Position numbers and translations under genes: made by a program | Shown here: piece after piece, positions 1-7,139 of the stretch | How the letters are laid out: each line of letters begins with the position of its first letter | How positions within the stretch are numbered: the first letter of the stretch is position 1 | Notes under the pieces: generated by a model | What the model saw: the letters and a program-made list of their open reading frames with translations, nothing else | Databases searched by the model: none | What the model was told of the DNA's origin: nothing | From: an uncultured Mycoplasmatota bacterium | GTDB lineage: Bacteria > Bacillota_I > Bacilli_A > RF39 > UBA660 | DNA: 15,733 nucleotides | NCBI GenBank assembly: GCA_900551105.1 | Contig: URUT01000029.1 | Coordinates: 1-15,733 of the forward strand | Reading direction: 5' to 3'

Positions 1-26
1 ATTGATGATTGCAGAAATTCCATCAA

Positions 27-55
27 TTTACATTTAAAATTATACGTGTTATAAT
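27..55 (+). promoter_or_regulatory. Strong sigma-A promoter of the small gene
   Basis: TTTACA (27-32) and TATAAT (50-55) are separated by 17 bases, and TG at 47-48 makes an extended -10. The expected transcription start near 62 leaves a short leader that carries AGGAGG. This is one of the best promoters in the window. It is a sequence match only. Confidence 0.8.
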
Positions 56-85
56 ATTTGCATTAAAGGGCAAAAGGAGGCTGTT

Positions 86-208
86 ATGAAGGTTTATAAA
101 AAGAGATTACCTGAGGGTGTTAAGAAACAATTTGCACTTGAAAAGGGTATTAAGGTTAAAATATTAAATAGTTTATATTTTGATAAAAAGAAAAAGAAGA
201 ATAAGTAA
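86..208 (+). CDS. Small lysine-rich basic protein, 40 aa, unknown function
   Basis: ATG at 86 follows a perfect AGGAGG (75-80) by five bases and opens a 40-codon frame ending in TAA at 206-208. It begins MKVYKKRLPEG. By my count it has 14 lysines and one arginine against three acidic residues, and it ends in a KKKKK-N-K tail. No signal peptide or membrane segment is visible and there are no cysteines, so a cytoplasmic nucleic-acid-binding or ribosome-associated role is possible; that is inference from charge only. The strong promoter, ideal ribosome site and following hairpin make it look like a separate, well-expressed gene and not a chance frame. I do not recognise the family. It could instead be the end product of a regulatory leader for the gene at 258, but the intervening hairpin argues for a monocistronic unit. 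Confidence 0.65.
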   Translation: MKVYKKRLPEGVKKQFALEKGIKVKILNSLYFDKKKKKNK

Positions 209-228
209 TACATGTATTTATTCTTTTT
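194..228 (+). terminator. Terminator-like hairpin overlapping the 3' end of the small gene
   Basis: AAGAATAA (197-204) pairs with TTATTCTT (218-225). An inner ATA/TAT stem closes a CATG loop, and a U tract covers 224-228. Flanking A and G bases at 194-196 can extend the stem. The lower arm lies inside the last codons of the 40-aa gene. The stem is AU-rich, so it may be leaky, and the gene at 258 could be partly fed by read-through, since no strong promoter was seen in front of it. Confidence 0.5.
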
Positions 229-257
229 AAATTAAATAATATGGAAAGAGGTTTATT

Positions 258-965
258 ATGAAGTTTATTGTTAGTGAAGATTTTTTTAATTTAGTACCAG
301 ATGCTGTTTTTGGGGTAGTAGTCGTAAAGAATTTTGATAATAGTGTTAACTATGACAAAATTAATGAATTATTTAAAAATAGTTTAGAAGAAGCTCAAGA
401 AAAGTTTTTAAACGTTAAAATTAAAGAAGAGACTTGGATAGAACCATATAGAGAAGCTTTTAGAAGTTTAGGAATTAATCCTAATAAATTTATGTGCTCA
501 ATAGAAGCTTTGATGACTAGAATATCTAAAGGTAATAGTATTCCATCTATTAATCCAATTGTTGATTTAGGAAATGCTTTATCATTAAAATATCATATTC
601 CAGTTGGGGTTCATGACATTTCTAAGTTTACTAATGGTGAGGTTATGATAAGAAAAGCTACTACTGATGATGTTTTTGTACCTTTTAATTCTACGGAGGT
701 AGAACATGCTGATGAAGGAGAATTTGTATATGCTTCAGGAAATGATATTAAAACTAGAAGATGGACTTGGAGACAGGGAGAAAATAGTAAGGTTACTGAA
801 AATGCGAAAGATTTCTTTATTCCAATTGATGGATTTGTTTCTAATAAAGAAGAAGTCTTAAAATTACAAAGTGATTTAGTTAGCGTTCTTCATGATGAAT
901 TAGGTCTTAATGTTGAAACTGGCGTAGTAGATAAAGACCACAAAGAATTTATAGCAAATTTATAA
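258..965 (+). CDS. Solo B3/B4 domain protein (PheRS-beta-like, COG3382 type)
   Basis: This 235-aa cytoplasmic protein consists of one B3/B4 domain, the fold that carries the editing site in the beta subunit of phenylalanyl-tRNA synthetase. Recognisable blocks are GVVVVKNFDN near residues 19-28, INPNKFMCSIEALMTRI at 73-89, INPIVDLGNALSLKYHIPVG at 98-117 and RRWTWRQGENSKVT at 167-180; the last two are hallmarks of stand-alone members. Its length fits such solo proteins. A role in clearing mischarged tRNA or binding a nucleic acid is often supposed for the family, but the substrate is unsettled. ATG at 258 is preceded by AAAGAGG (244-250) at good spacing. The gene is flanked by hairpins on both sides, so it is probably expressed alone or by read-through from the small gene. 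Family assignment is firm; function is open. Confidence 0.87.
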   Translation: MKFIVSEDFFNLVPDAVFGVVVVKNFDNSVNYDKINELFKNSLEEAQEKFLNVKIKEETWIEPYREAFRSLGINPNKFMCSIEALMTRISKGNSIPSINPIVDLGNALSLKYHIPVGVHDISKFTNGEVMIRKATTDDVFVPFNSTEVEHADEGEFVYASGNDIKTRRWTWRQGENSKVTENAKDFFIPIDGFVSNKEEVLKLQSDLVSVLHDELGLNVETGVVDKDHKEFIANL

Positions 966-969
966 AGTT

Positions 970-994
970 TAGTTCATGTATGAACTATTTTTTT
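970..994 (+). terminator. Rho-independent terminator after the B3/B4 gene
   Basis: TAGTTCA (970-976) and TGAACTA (981-987) form a perfect seven-base stem with a four-base TGTA loop, followed by seven T at 988 onwards (interrupted only by G at 995). It sits just after the TAA stop of the preceding gene. Confidence 0.8.
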
Positions 995-1015
995 GTTTTA
1001 ATAAACTATTTTTTT

Positions 1016-1024
1016 TGTTAAAAT
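1016..1024 (+). promoter_or_regulatory. Extended -10 for the ABC exporter pair
   Basis: TGTTAAAAT matches the TGnTATAAT extended -10 with one mismatch. The only -35-like element is TTGTTT (993-998), about 20 bases upstream, so the spacing is poor. It lies between the preceding terminator and the start codon at 1045, so it is the best available promoter for the two ABC genes. Confidence 0.45.
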
Positions 1025-1044
1025 TAAAGTAGGATGTGTAAGAT

Positions 1045-2937
1045 ATGATACAGTTTAAAAATATAACTAAAAAATATAAAGATGTTATTATTTTTGAAAA
1101 TGCTAGTTTTTGTTTGCCAAGTACGGGAATTGTTGTTTTAAGTGGGGAAAATGGTACTGGAAAAACAACGCTCCTTAATATATTAACTGGTTATGATAAT
1201 GATTATGCTGGTGATTATGATAGTGTCCATGTAAATGAAATAGGGTATGTATCACAAGATTTGTTTTTTCTTGAAGATCAAAGTGTTTATAATAATTTAG
1301 ATATATATGATATTGATGAGAAAAAAATAGATGTAGCATTAGATAATTTTGGTTTGAGCTACTTAAAAAATAAGAAAATTCGTAATCTTAGTGGTGGTGA
1401 AAGACAGCAAATTTCCATTATTAGAGAATTACTGAAAGAAAATAAAATTACTATTTTTGATGAAACGTTTTCCTCAATAGATGAAGAATCTAAAAGAATG
1501 ATTATGAAACATGTTAAATCATTAAGTAAAAATAAATTGTTTATAATTGTATCTCATGATAAGTTTGCACTTTCGTTTGCAGATGTTGTTTTAACAATAA
1601 ATAATAAAAAAATTACCACTGATGTTATAAATGAAAATAGTCAAGAACAAATATCTAATAAGCCTCACAACATAAAAAGAAGGTTTGTTTATTTAAATGT
1701 ATTAAGATTTTTAAAAAATAATATAAAGAGTATTTTATTAAATGGATTTTTTCTTTTTTTGGTAAGTTTTATATTGCTATTAACTAGTTTATTTGGTGAT
1801 TTGAATTTAGCAAATGTGCAGTTAGATATTTTAAAACATGAAAATGATAACACTCTTATAATTTCAGATACGGGAAAAAATAATAATTTTTTACATGGTT
1901 ATTGTTATGAAAAAAATGGTTCTATTTTGCGCTTTTTTGAAGATTTAAATGATAATAGCACTAATATTTACTATGTAAAAGAAGGGCATTTAAATTTATA
2001 TGTGTATAATGATGATTTTAATCAAAATGGAATAATTGGTAGTTTGCCGGTTATGGATAATCAAATTGTAATATATCAAATCTTAGCTGAGCAAATATTG
2101 CATTATGGGGTAGAAACTTCAGAAGGTTTTTATAAACCTAAAAATATAAATGAGCTGCTTAATAAAGAGATTATTATTGGAGATGGTTTGCCAGTGCAAA
2201 TTACCGGAATTTTATTGCAGGATTTAAGTTTATTTGAGGATATCAAGAATGGGTTAAATACTAATGCTAAACTGGAAGATTTGTTTCTAGATAAAGTAAG
2301 TATATATAAATTGGTTATTTTAGTAAATGAAAGCTTTTTTGATTATATTCAAGCTAATGGGTACACTGTAAATACTACTTTAAGTAAAAATGCATTTTAC
2401 TTTGTAAAGGATATTGATAAGGCTTATGAGATATTAAGTGAGATAAATAAGAATAGTAAAATTCACATGGCTGATGGAACTTTTGATGTCGTGGGTACTC
2501 ATTATAGCATGGCTTTATCAAGGATATTATATAAGCCAATATTTATTGGAAAGATATTAAAAAAGTTAGTTTGGGTATTTTATTTATTATTATTTTTTGT
2601 TTCATTTTTATTCTTTAAATTATTAACTAAGAAAGATAGTAAAAATATATATGCACTTTATAGGTTAGGTTTATCTAATAATAAATTATGTTTATATTAT
2701 TTGTTAATAACAATGGTTAGTAGTTTTATTCCTATACTTTTATCTGTGTCTTTTTTAGAGATTTTGGTGATAGTATTAAATAAATATATTCAAGGAAAGG
2801 CACTATTTTATTTAAGACCGTTTGATTTTTGTTTTGATATTAATATAATTTTGATATTAGCTTTATCAATTTTTGGATGTTTAGCTAATTTTGTGTATAA
2901 CTTAAAAAAACGTAAAGGGGTTTTAAGAAATGAGTAG
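1045..2937 (+). CDS. MacB-like ABC exporter, fused ATPase-permease, first of pair
   Basis: This 630-aa protein joins an ABC ATPase to a four-helix permease. Residues 1-200 hold Walker A GENGTGKT (34-41), the Q-loop glutamine at 71, signature LSGGER (115-120), Walker B ITIFDE (135-140, catalytic glutamate 140) and the H-loop histidine 171. A first membrane helix spans about 229-250, a large extracellular domain about 255-500, and three more helices about 508-526, 549-576 and 599-619. That order (ATPase, TM1, outer domain, TM2-4) is the MacB/type VII plan of mechanotransmission exporters, so export of a peptide, lipid or antimicrobial is the likely general role. The helical subdomain between Q-loop and signature is short. 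A weak AGGA (1031-1034) precedes the start. The last 8 bases overlap the next gene, a paralogue, suggesting a heterodimer. The substrate is unknown and no peptide or two-component gene sits beside it. Confidence 0.85.
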   Translation: MIQFKNITKKYKDVIIFENASFCLPSTGIVVLSGENGTGKTTLLNILTGYDNDYAGDYDSVHVNEIGYVSQDLFFLEDQSVYNNLDIYDIDEKKIDVALDNFGLSYLKNKKIRNLSGGERQQISIIRELLKENKITIFDETFSSIDEESKRMIMKHVKSLSKNKLFIIVSHDKFALSFADVVLTINNKKITTDVINENSQEQISNKPHNIKRRFVYLNVLRFLKNNIKSILLNGFFLFLVSFILLLTSLFGDLNLANVQLDILKHENDNTLIISDTGKNNNFLHGYCYEKNGSILRFFEDLNDNSTNIYYVKEGHLNLYVYNDDFNQNGIIGSLPVMDNQIVIYQILAEQILHYGVETSEGFYKPKNINELLNKEIIIGDGLPVQITGILLQDLSLFEDIKNGLNTNAKLEDLFLDKVSIYKLVILVNESFFDYIQANGYTVNTTLSKNAFYFVKDIDKAYEILSEINKNSKIHMADGTFDVVGTHYSMALSRILYKPIFIGKILKKLVWVFYLLLFFVSFLFFKLLTKKDSKNIYALYRLGLSNNKLCLYYLLITMVSSFIPILLSVSFLEILVIVLNKYIQGKALFYLRPFDFCFDINIILILALSIFGCLANFVYNLKKRKGVLRNE

Positions 2938-4801
2938 TAATTTATTGACCATAAAGAATTTAACTAAAAAATATAAAGATGGGTATGTTGCATTAGACAA
3001 TGTTAGTTTTAATTTACCAAGTGCGGGGCTTATTGTTATTACAGGTCATAATGGATCAGGAAAATCAACCTTAGTTTCTATATTAGCTGGTTATGATAGA
3101 AAATTTTCTGGTGAGATTTTATATGATAATAAAAATATAAAGAAAATTAAAAATTATACGTTTAAGAACATTGGGTATATTTCACAAAAACATTCTTTAA
3201 TTGATAAGTTAAATGTTGGTGATAATAAAAAGATTTTTAATAGAAATAATAAAGATGATTTTAGTTCAATGGTTCCTGATAATAAAAAAATAGACGAGAT
3301 CTCGGGAGGGCAAGCAAAATTAGTTGAAATAGAAAGGGTACTAAATAAAAATTCTTCTATAATTTTGTGCGATGAAATATTTGGATCGTTAGATGATAAT
3401 AATAAGAAAATAGTTTATAGTGTTTTAAAAGAAATAAGTAAAAGAAAGTTAGTTATTTTAGTAGAACATAATATTATTTTTTGTAAAGATGATGCTAATG
3501 TTTACATTGAACTAGAGAAAGGCAAAATCAAAAAGATAAGTTATAACAATGTGCAGGAAAATTCAGCTGAACAAGTTAATTTTTGTGGTTCAAAATTTAA
3601 TTTGACAATGATAAAGTATGTTTTGAAAGTATTAAAAAACAATGTTATTAATTTGATTATTAGTTTATTATTAGAAATTTTTTTGTTAATTATTTTAATG
3701 TTTTGTGTGCAAATTGTTTGTAAAGATACTGTGGAATTAGACATTGATAATTCTATAAGAAATAATAAATTATTTGTTGAATTAACTAATAACGATCATG
3801 CATTTAAAAATTACATTAATTTAAATCAAAATTTTAAATTTGAGATAAGCGATAAATCATTTACACAAAGCAGTTTATTTTATTTTGAAAATATAGATTA
3901 TCCTTTAGTAAGCGATATGAAAAGTTTAAAAAATTTAAATGTTTATGGCGAGAAAAATTTAAAAGATAATGAAATAGTGATAACGGAAACGCAGTTTGAA
4001 CTTTTTAAAAAATTTGGAATAATTTTAAGTGACGAGTCAGTGATATATCCAAATAACATGGCAGATATATTGAATTCTGAAATTGATTTGAATGATGAGT
4101 CGTTTGTTATTAAGGGTGTACTATTACAGGATTTAAGTGATTATGAGGTTTTGAAAACCAAAGAAAATGTATCTAATGATAGAATGGGCAGACTTTATAA
4201 TTTTTATTCTGATGAAATTATTAAATATAATAGTATTTATATGAATGAAAAGATGCTCACTAGATTAAATTCAAATTTGAAAGATAACATTTCATTTTTT
4301 GTAATTAATAGTAAAGATGCCAAAGAAATAATAGATGATTATAATTTACAAGAAGATAATTTTATTACAGTTTATTCAGATTTAATATATGAATATAGTG
4401 GAGCTATTACTCTTGTTAAAGTATTGTGTGTTATTTTAGGATTTATAGCGAGTCTTTTAATTATCTATTTTATATATTTGTATACTAAAAATTGTCTTAT
4501 TGGTGAAAAAAACTCAATTATATTTTTTGCTCAGTATGGACTTAGTAAATTAGATTTGTTGTTTATTTATAGTATAGATAGGATTATTTTATATGGACCT
4601 ATTATTTGTGCTGTTTATTATTTAATGCATTATTTATGTAATTTATTTAACAATTTAATTAGTCAATATTTATATTTTAATTTTTATTTATTTAATAATA
4701 TAAATATTTATTATTATTTTATTTGTTATTTTGTATTCTTAATGATTAGTTTCTTGTTTGTTTATGGTTTTTTAGTTAAATGCCAAAAAGAAAGAGAATA
4801 A
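2930..4801 (+). CDS. MacB-like ABC exporter, fused ATPase-permease, second of pair
   Basis: This 623-aa paralogue of the upstream gene has the same plan. Walker A is GHNGSGKS (39-46), the Q-loop glutamine is 86, the signature ISGGQ (124-128), Walker B IILCDE (144-149) and the H-loop histidine 180, so all ATPase motifs are intact. Membrane helices lie near 238-262, 494-518, 549-572 and 593-615, with an outer domain between the first two. The outer domains of the two proteins share GxLLQDLSxxE (here from residue 396, upstream partner from 388), and the loop after the second helix shares a GLS motif, which confirms common descent. The Q-to-signature stretch is about 39 residues, shorter than in typical MacB or LolD. 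The start at 2930 has AAAGGGG (2914-2920) and overlaps the upstream stop, so translation is probably coupled. A heterodimeric exporter is the simplest reading; the substrate cannot be told. Confidence 0.83.
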   Translation: MSSNLLTIKNLTKKYKDGYVALDNVSFNLPSAGLIVITGHNGSGKSTLVSILAGYDRKFSGEILYDNKNIKKIKNYTFKNIGYISQKHSLIDKLNVGDNKKIFNRNNKDDFSSMVPDNKKIDEISGGQAKLVEIERVLNKNSSIILCDEIFGSLDDNNKKIVYSVLKEISKRKLVILVEHNIIFCKDDANVYIELEKGKIKKISYNNVQENSAEQVNFCGSKFNLTMIKYVLKVLKNNVINLIISLLLEIFLLIILMFCVQIVCKDTVELDIDNSIRNNKLFVELTNNDHAFKNYINLNQNFKFEISDKSFTQSSLFYFENIDYPLVSDMKSLKNLNVYGEKNLKDNEIVITETQFELFKKFGIILSDESVIYPNNMADILNSEIDLNDESFVIKGVLLQDLSDYEVLKTKENVSNDRMGRLYNFYSDEIIKYNSIYMNEKMLTRLNSNLKDNISFFVINSKDAKEIIDDYNLQEDNFITVYSDLIYEYSGAITLVKVLCVILGFIASLLIIYFIYLYTKNCLIGEKNSIIFFAQYGLSKLDLLFIYSIDRIILYGPIICAVYYLMHYLCNLFNNLISQYLYFNFYLFNNINIYYYFICYFVFLMISFLFVYGFLVKCQKERE

Positions 4802-4810
4802 TGTTATATT

Positions 4811-4841
4811 AAAACTGAATTTTATGATGTTCAGTTTTTTT
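4811..4841 (+). terminator. Terminator of the ABC exporter operon
   Basis: AAAACTGAA (4811-4819) pairs perfectly with TTCAGTTTT (4830-4838) across a ten-base loop, and a run of seven T covers 4835-4841. It begins ten bases after the stop codon of the second ABC gene. Confidence 0.85.
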
Positions 4842-5022
4842 AGTATTTAGTCAAATAGAGTACTAACGTTTGTGTGAAGCATTTTTAAAACATTTTTATC
4901 AAAAAAGTTTCACATTTATAATTTATTTTGTAACTTTTTAGATATTTCAATTGTATTTATAGTGAAAGGTAATTTAGAAAGAGGTTATTAAATTAAAGAT
5001 ATTTCATTAATTTTAATAAAAT
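4842..5022. other. Intergenic stretch without a recognised gene
   Basis: No open frame with a usable start is visible on either strand. It holds an isolated TATAAT (4917-4922) without a convincing -35, and a ribosome-site-like GAAAGAGG (4979-4986) that is not followed by ATG, GTG or TTG at a usable distance. A + strand transcript starting near 4929 could end at the hairpin at 5023-5054, which would make a short RNA, but nothing else supports this. Confidence 0.4.
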
Positions 5023-5054
5023 AAAAACCGTGAAAGTTATTAATCACGGTTTTT
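5023..5054 (-). terminator. Terminator of tRNA-Trp, symmetric hairpin
   Basis: AAAAACCGTGA (5023-5033) and TCACGGTTTTT (5044-5054) form a perfect eleven-base stem with a ten-base loop. Read on the minus strand it follows the tRNA by about 30 bases and runs into a T-rich tail. Because the arms are A5 and T5, it could also stop transcripts coming from the + side. Confidence 0.85.
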
Positions 5055-5086
5055 GTATGTGAACTCCAATGGAGTAAATTTCTAAT

Positions 5087-5160
5087 TGGCAGGGGTGGAG
5101 AGAATCGAACTCCCATCAAAAGTTTTGGAGACTCCTATGCTACCATTATACCACACCCCT
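5087..5160 (-). tRNA. tRNA-Trp, anticodon CCA
   Basis: On the minus strand the gene starts AGGGGTG at 5160 and the acceptor stem closes with CACCCCT, discriminator G at 5090 and an encoded CCA at 5089-5087. The D loop AATGGTAGC and the T arm with GTTCGATTC are standard. The anticodon loop reads CTCCAAA, so the anticodon is CCA and only UGG is read; UGA is not decoded by this tRNA, which agrees with TGA stops in neighbouring genes. The anticodon stem has two G-U pairs at its outer end. It has its own promoter (5178-5206) and terminator (5023-5054) and is a single-gene unit. Confidence 0.95.
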
Positions 5161-5177
5161 AGGTACGGAACACTTAG

Positions 5178-5206
5178 ATTATAGCATAAGGCTTGTAATC
5201 TTTCAA
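5178..5206 (-). promoter_or_regulatory. Promoter of tRNA-Trp
   Basis: On the minus strand TTGAAA (5206-5201) and TATAAT (5183-5178) are 17 bases apart, with TGC directly before the -10, giving an extended -10. Transcription would start near 5171, about ten bases before the tRNA. Confidence 0.85.
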
Positions 5207-5238
5207 GAGAAAAAACATATATTTTATTGGTGGTTTAT

Positions 5239-5661
5239 ATGTTAATTAATTATACTTCAAAAGAGCTTGACTTGATGGCAAGACTAATGAGAGCAGAAGC
5301 TTTAGCGGAAGGAAACTTAGGCATGCTAATGGTAGGAAATGTAATTGTAAATAGAGCAATAGCTAATTGTTATACTTTTAAAAATATTAGAAGTATAAAT
5401 GATGTTGTTTATCAGTCACCTGGTGGTTTTTCGGGAGTTAATAGTTCATTGTTTAATGGAGCTTCAACTACAAAAGAAAAGGAATTAGCTAAAAGATGTT
5501 TAAAGGGAGAGTACTATTATCCAGCAACTCATTGTTTGTGGTTTTATGCTCCTGGTAGAGCTTCTTGTAAGAGTACTTGGTATGATCAGCCATTTGCTGG
5601 TAGTTATAAGAATCATTGTTTTTATAGACCTGATAGTGGTGTTTGTTCGGAACTTTACTAA
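5239..5661 (+). CDS. SleB/CwlJ-type cell wall hydrolase
   Basis: This 140-aa protein is a bare Hydrolase_2 (SleB/CwlJ) catalytic domain that cleaves peptidoglycan. The diagnostic block LMARLMRAEALAEGNLGMLM lies at residues 12-31, with the presumed catalytic glutamate at 20, followed by VGNVIVNRA; further on come VVYQSPGGFSGV and, near the end, FYAPGRASCKSTW. There is no signal peptide, as in CwlJ, so either export is non-classical or the protein acts after lysis or within a specialised compartment. ATG 5239 is chosen over the in-frame TTG at 5227 because GGTGG (5229-5233) lies five bases before it. The promoter is unclear; a weak TTGTAA (5193) with CATATA (5216) is possible. In spore formers this domain works in germination, but nothing else in the window indicates sporulation. 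Confidence 0.85.
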   Translation: MLINYTSKELDLMARLMRAEALAEGNLGMLMVGNVIVNRAIANCYTFKNIRSINDVVYQSPGGFSGVNSSLFNGASTTKEKELAKRCLKGEYYYPATHCLWFYAPGRASCKSTWYDQPFAGSYKNHCFYRPDSGVCSELY

Positions 5662-5688
5662 AGGCTAGTAAAATTGTTTTTTTTGCAT

Positions 5689-5694
5689 TATAAT
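5689..5694 (+). promoter_or_regulatory. Possible -10 of a leaderless PAP2 transcript
   Basis: A perfect TATAAT ends six bases before the ATG at 5701, so a transcript from it would start at or next to the start codon. No good -35 is seen 17 bases upstream (TAGTAA). Chance occurrence is possible in DNA this AT-rich. Confidence 0.3.
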
Positions 5695-5700
5695 TATTTT

Positions 5701-6327
5701 ATGAAGAAATATAGAAAAAATTTAAATTTTATTTTAGGAAGTATATTTGTATTATTATTTATTATATGGGCAGTACTAGTAAAAAAAGGAGTACTTACTG
5801 TATTTGATAGTTATGTCTATGAAAAGGTTATTGCTTTTAAAAGTAATTCTTTGACAGGCTTTATGAAATTTATTACTAATTTTGCGAGCGTGAAGACAAC
5901 TATTATTTTATGTGTAGTATCTCTTATGGCATTACTATTTAAGTATAAAGGAACTGTGTTTTTAGATTGCAACGTGATTATATCAACGATTCTTAATAAT
6001 GTTATTAAAGCTATATTAAAAGTTCCTAGGCCTCATAAGTTATGGCTAGTAGAAGAAACTGGTTATAGTTTTCCTAGTGGGCACTCTATGGCAGCTATAT
6101 CATTTTATGCTTTCATTATATATCTTGTGTTTAATAGCAAACTAAATAAGATACTTAAATATATAATATCAATTATTTTATCATTACTAATTGTTTTAAT
6201 TGGGATAAGTAGGGTTTATTTAGGCGTTCATAATATTTCAGATGTTATTGGAGCATTTATGATTAGTTTTGCTCTTTTAATGTTTACTACCGGGTTTATA
6301 AATAAAAAATGGAGGGATAAAATATGA
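5701..6327 (+). CDS. PAP2-family membrane phosphatase (PgpB/BcrC-like)
   Basis: This 208-aa integral membrane protein has the three-part PAP2 signature: K103 with R110-P111 (motif 1), PSGH at 125-128 (motif 2) and SR at 170-171 with H177 and D181 (motif 3). Around these lie about five or six membrane helices, starting at residues 10-27. Such enzymes dephosphorylate lipid pyrophosphates, typically undecaprenyl pyrophosphate or phosphatidylglycerol phosphate, on the outer face of the membrane. ATG 5701 is preferred because upstream in-frame TTG 5674 has no support and the added residues look like untranslated sequence. No ribosome site precedes ATG 5701; a TATAAT sits six bases before it, hinting at a leaderless message. 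The stop overlaps the next start by four bases (ATGA). It is partly redundant with UppP at 7140. Confidence 0.88.
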   Translation: MKKYRKNLNFILGSIFVLLFIIWAVLVKKGVLTVFDSYVYEKVIAFKSNSLTGFMKFITNFASVKTTIILCVVSLMALLFKYKGTVFLDCNVIISTILNNVIKAILKVPRPHKLWLVEETGYSFPSGHSMAAISFYAFIIYLVFNSKLNKILKYIISIILSLLIVLIGISRVYLGVHNISDVIGAFMISFALLMFTTGFINKKWRDKI

Positions 6328-7076
6328 AGGCTTTAATAACTGGTGCTAGTAGTGGTATTGGTAAGGATATGGCTATTTATTTAGATTCTTTAGGTTATGA
6401 ACTGATACTAGTTGCTAGAGATGAGGAAAAGTTAAAAAAACTATGTGGTAGCTTAAATAAAGCAAAGTATTACGCTTATGATTTATGTGATGTAAATAAT
6501 ATGTATAAGCTTTATGAAGATACTAAGAATGAGAAAATAGATTTTTTAATTAATAATGCTGGTTTTGGGTTATTTGGCTATTTTGATGAAACTGATTTAG
6601 ATAAAGAGTTAAGAATGATTGATTTAAATATTAAAAGTGTTCATGTTTTAACTAAACTTTATTTAAAAGACTTTATTAAAAGAGATAGTGGGCATATATT
6701 AAACGTGGCTTCTTCTGCGGGATTTTTAGTGGGTCCTTATTTAAGTACTTATTATGCTTCTAAAAATTATGTTTTAAAGCTTACCATGGCGATTAGTGAA
6801 GAACTTTCTAGAAAAAATAGTAAAGTAAAAATTTCAGTGCTTTGCCCAGGGCCAGTAGATACTAATTTTAATAAAGTTGCTGGAGGACATTTTAATACTA
6901 GTAGTTTAACAAGTCAGTACGTGGCAAAGTATGGAGTAGATAAAGCTCTTAAGGGTAAAATGATAATTATACCTGGTTTAAAAATAAAATTGGGTGTATT
7001 TCTTGCTAGATTTTTACCATATAAGTTACTTTTAAAAATAATGTATAATATTCAGTATAATAAAAAGAATAAGTAA
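6324..7076 (+). CDS. Short-chain dehydrogenase/reductase (DltE/COG0300-like)
   Basis: This 250-aa NAD(P)-dependent oxidoreductase has TGASSGIG at residues 6-13 for nucleotide binding, NNAG at 77-80 and the catalytic triad S130, Y143 and K147 (motif YxxxK). An arginine at 32, after the second strand (VAR), favours NADP(H) over NAD. The C-terminal 35 residues are hydrophobic and basic, as in membrane-associated SDRs that act on lipids. GGAGGG lies eight bases upstream of the ATG, and the start overlaps the PAP2 stop, so the two are translationally coupled. The substrate cannot be read from sequence; acyl or ketone lipid reduction is a guess from family and context. There is no clear terminator before the next promoter at 7112. 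Confidence 0.85.
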   Translation: MKALITGASSGIGKDMAIYLDSLGYELILVARDEEKLKKLCGSLNKAKYYAYDLCDVNNMYKLYEDTKNEKIDFLINNAGFGLFGYFDETDLDKELRMIDLNIKSVHVLTKLYLKDFIKRDSGHILNVASSAGFLVGPYLSTYYASKNYVLKLTMAISEELSRKNSKVKISVLCPGPVDTNFNKVAGGHFNTSSLTSQYVAKYGVDKALKGKMIIIPGLKIKLGVFLARFLPYKLLLKIMYNIQYNKKNK

Positions 7077-7111
7077 AGTTTAGTGATTTTTGTTTATATA
7101 TATTATTAATA

Positions 7112-7120
7112 TGTTATAAT
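7112..7120 (+). promoter_or_regulatory. Extended -10 promoter of uppP
   Basis: TGTTATAAT is a perfect extended -10. The -35-like TTGTTT (7090-7095) is 19 bases away, so promoter strength probably rests on the extended -10. The TAGGAG ribosome site follows at 7125-7130. Confidence 0.65.
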
Positions 7121-7139
7121 ATTTTAGGAGCGTGACGAT

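Noticed and set aside
3541..3744. Open frame of 67 codons on the minus strand
   Set aside because: It lies wholly inside the second ABC gene, has low-complexity composition and no ribosome site; an antisense shadow.
4872..4915. Inverted repeat TGTGAA / TTCACA around 4872-4914
   Set aside because: Six bases separated by over 30 bases in AT-rich DNA is expected by chance, with no T run or gene context.
4979..5010. Ribosome-site-like GAAAGAGG resembling that at 243-250, possibly a gene start
   Set aside because: No ATG, GTG or TTG follows at usable distance, and reading on from an ATT gives only seven codons before a stop.
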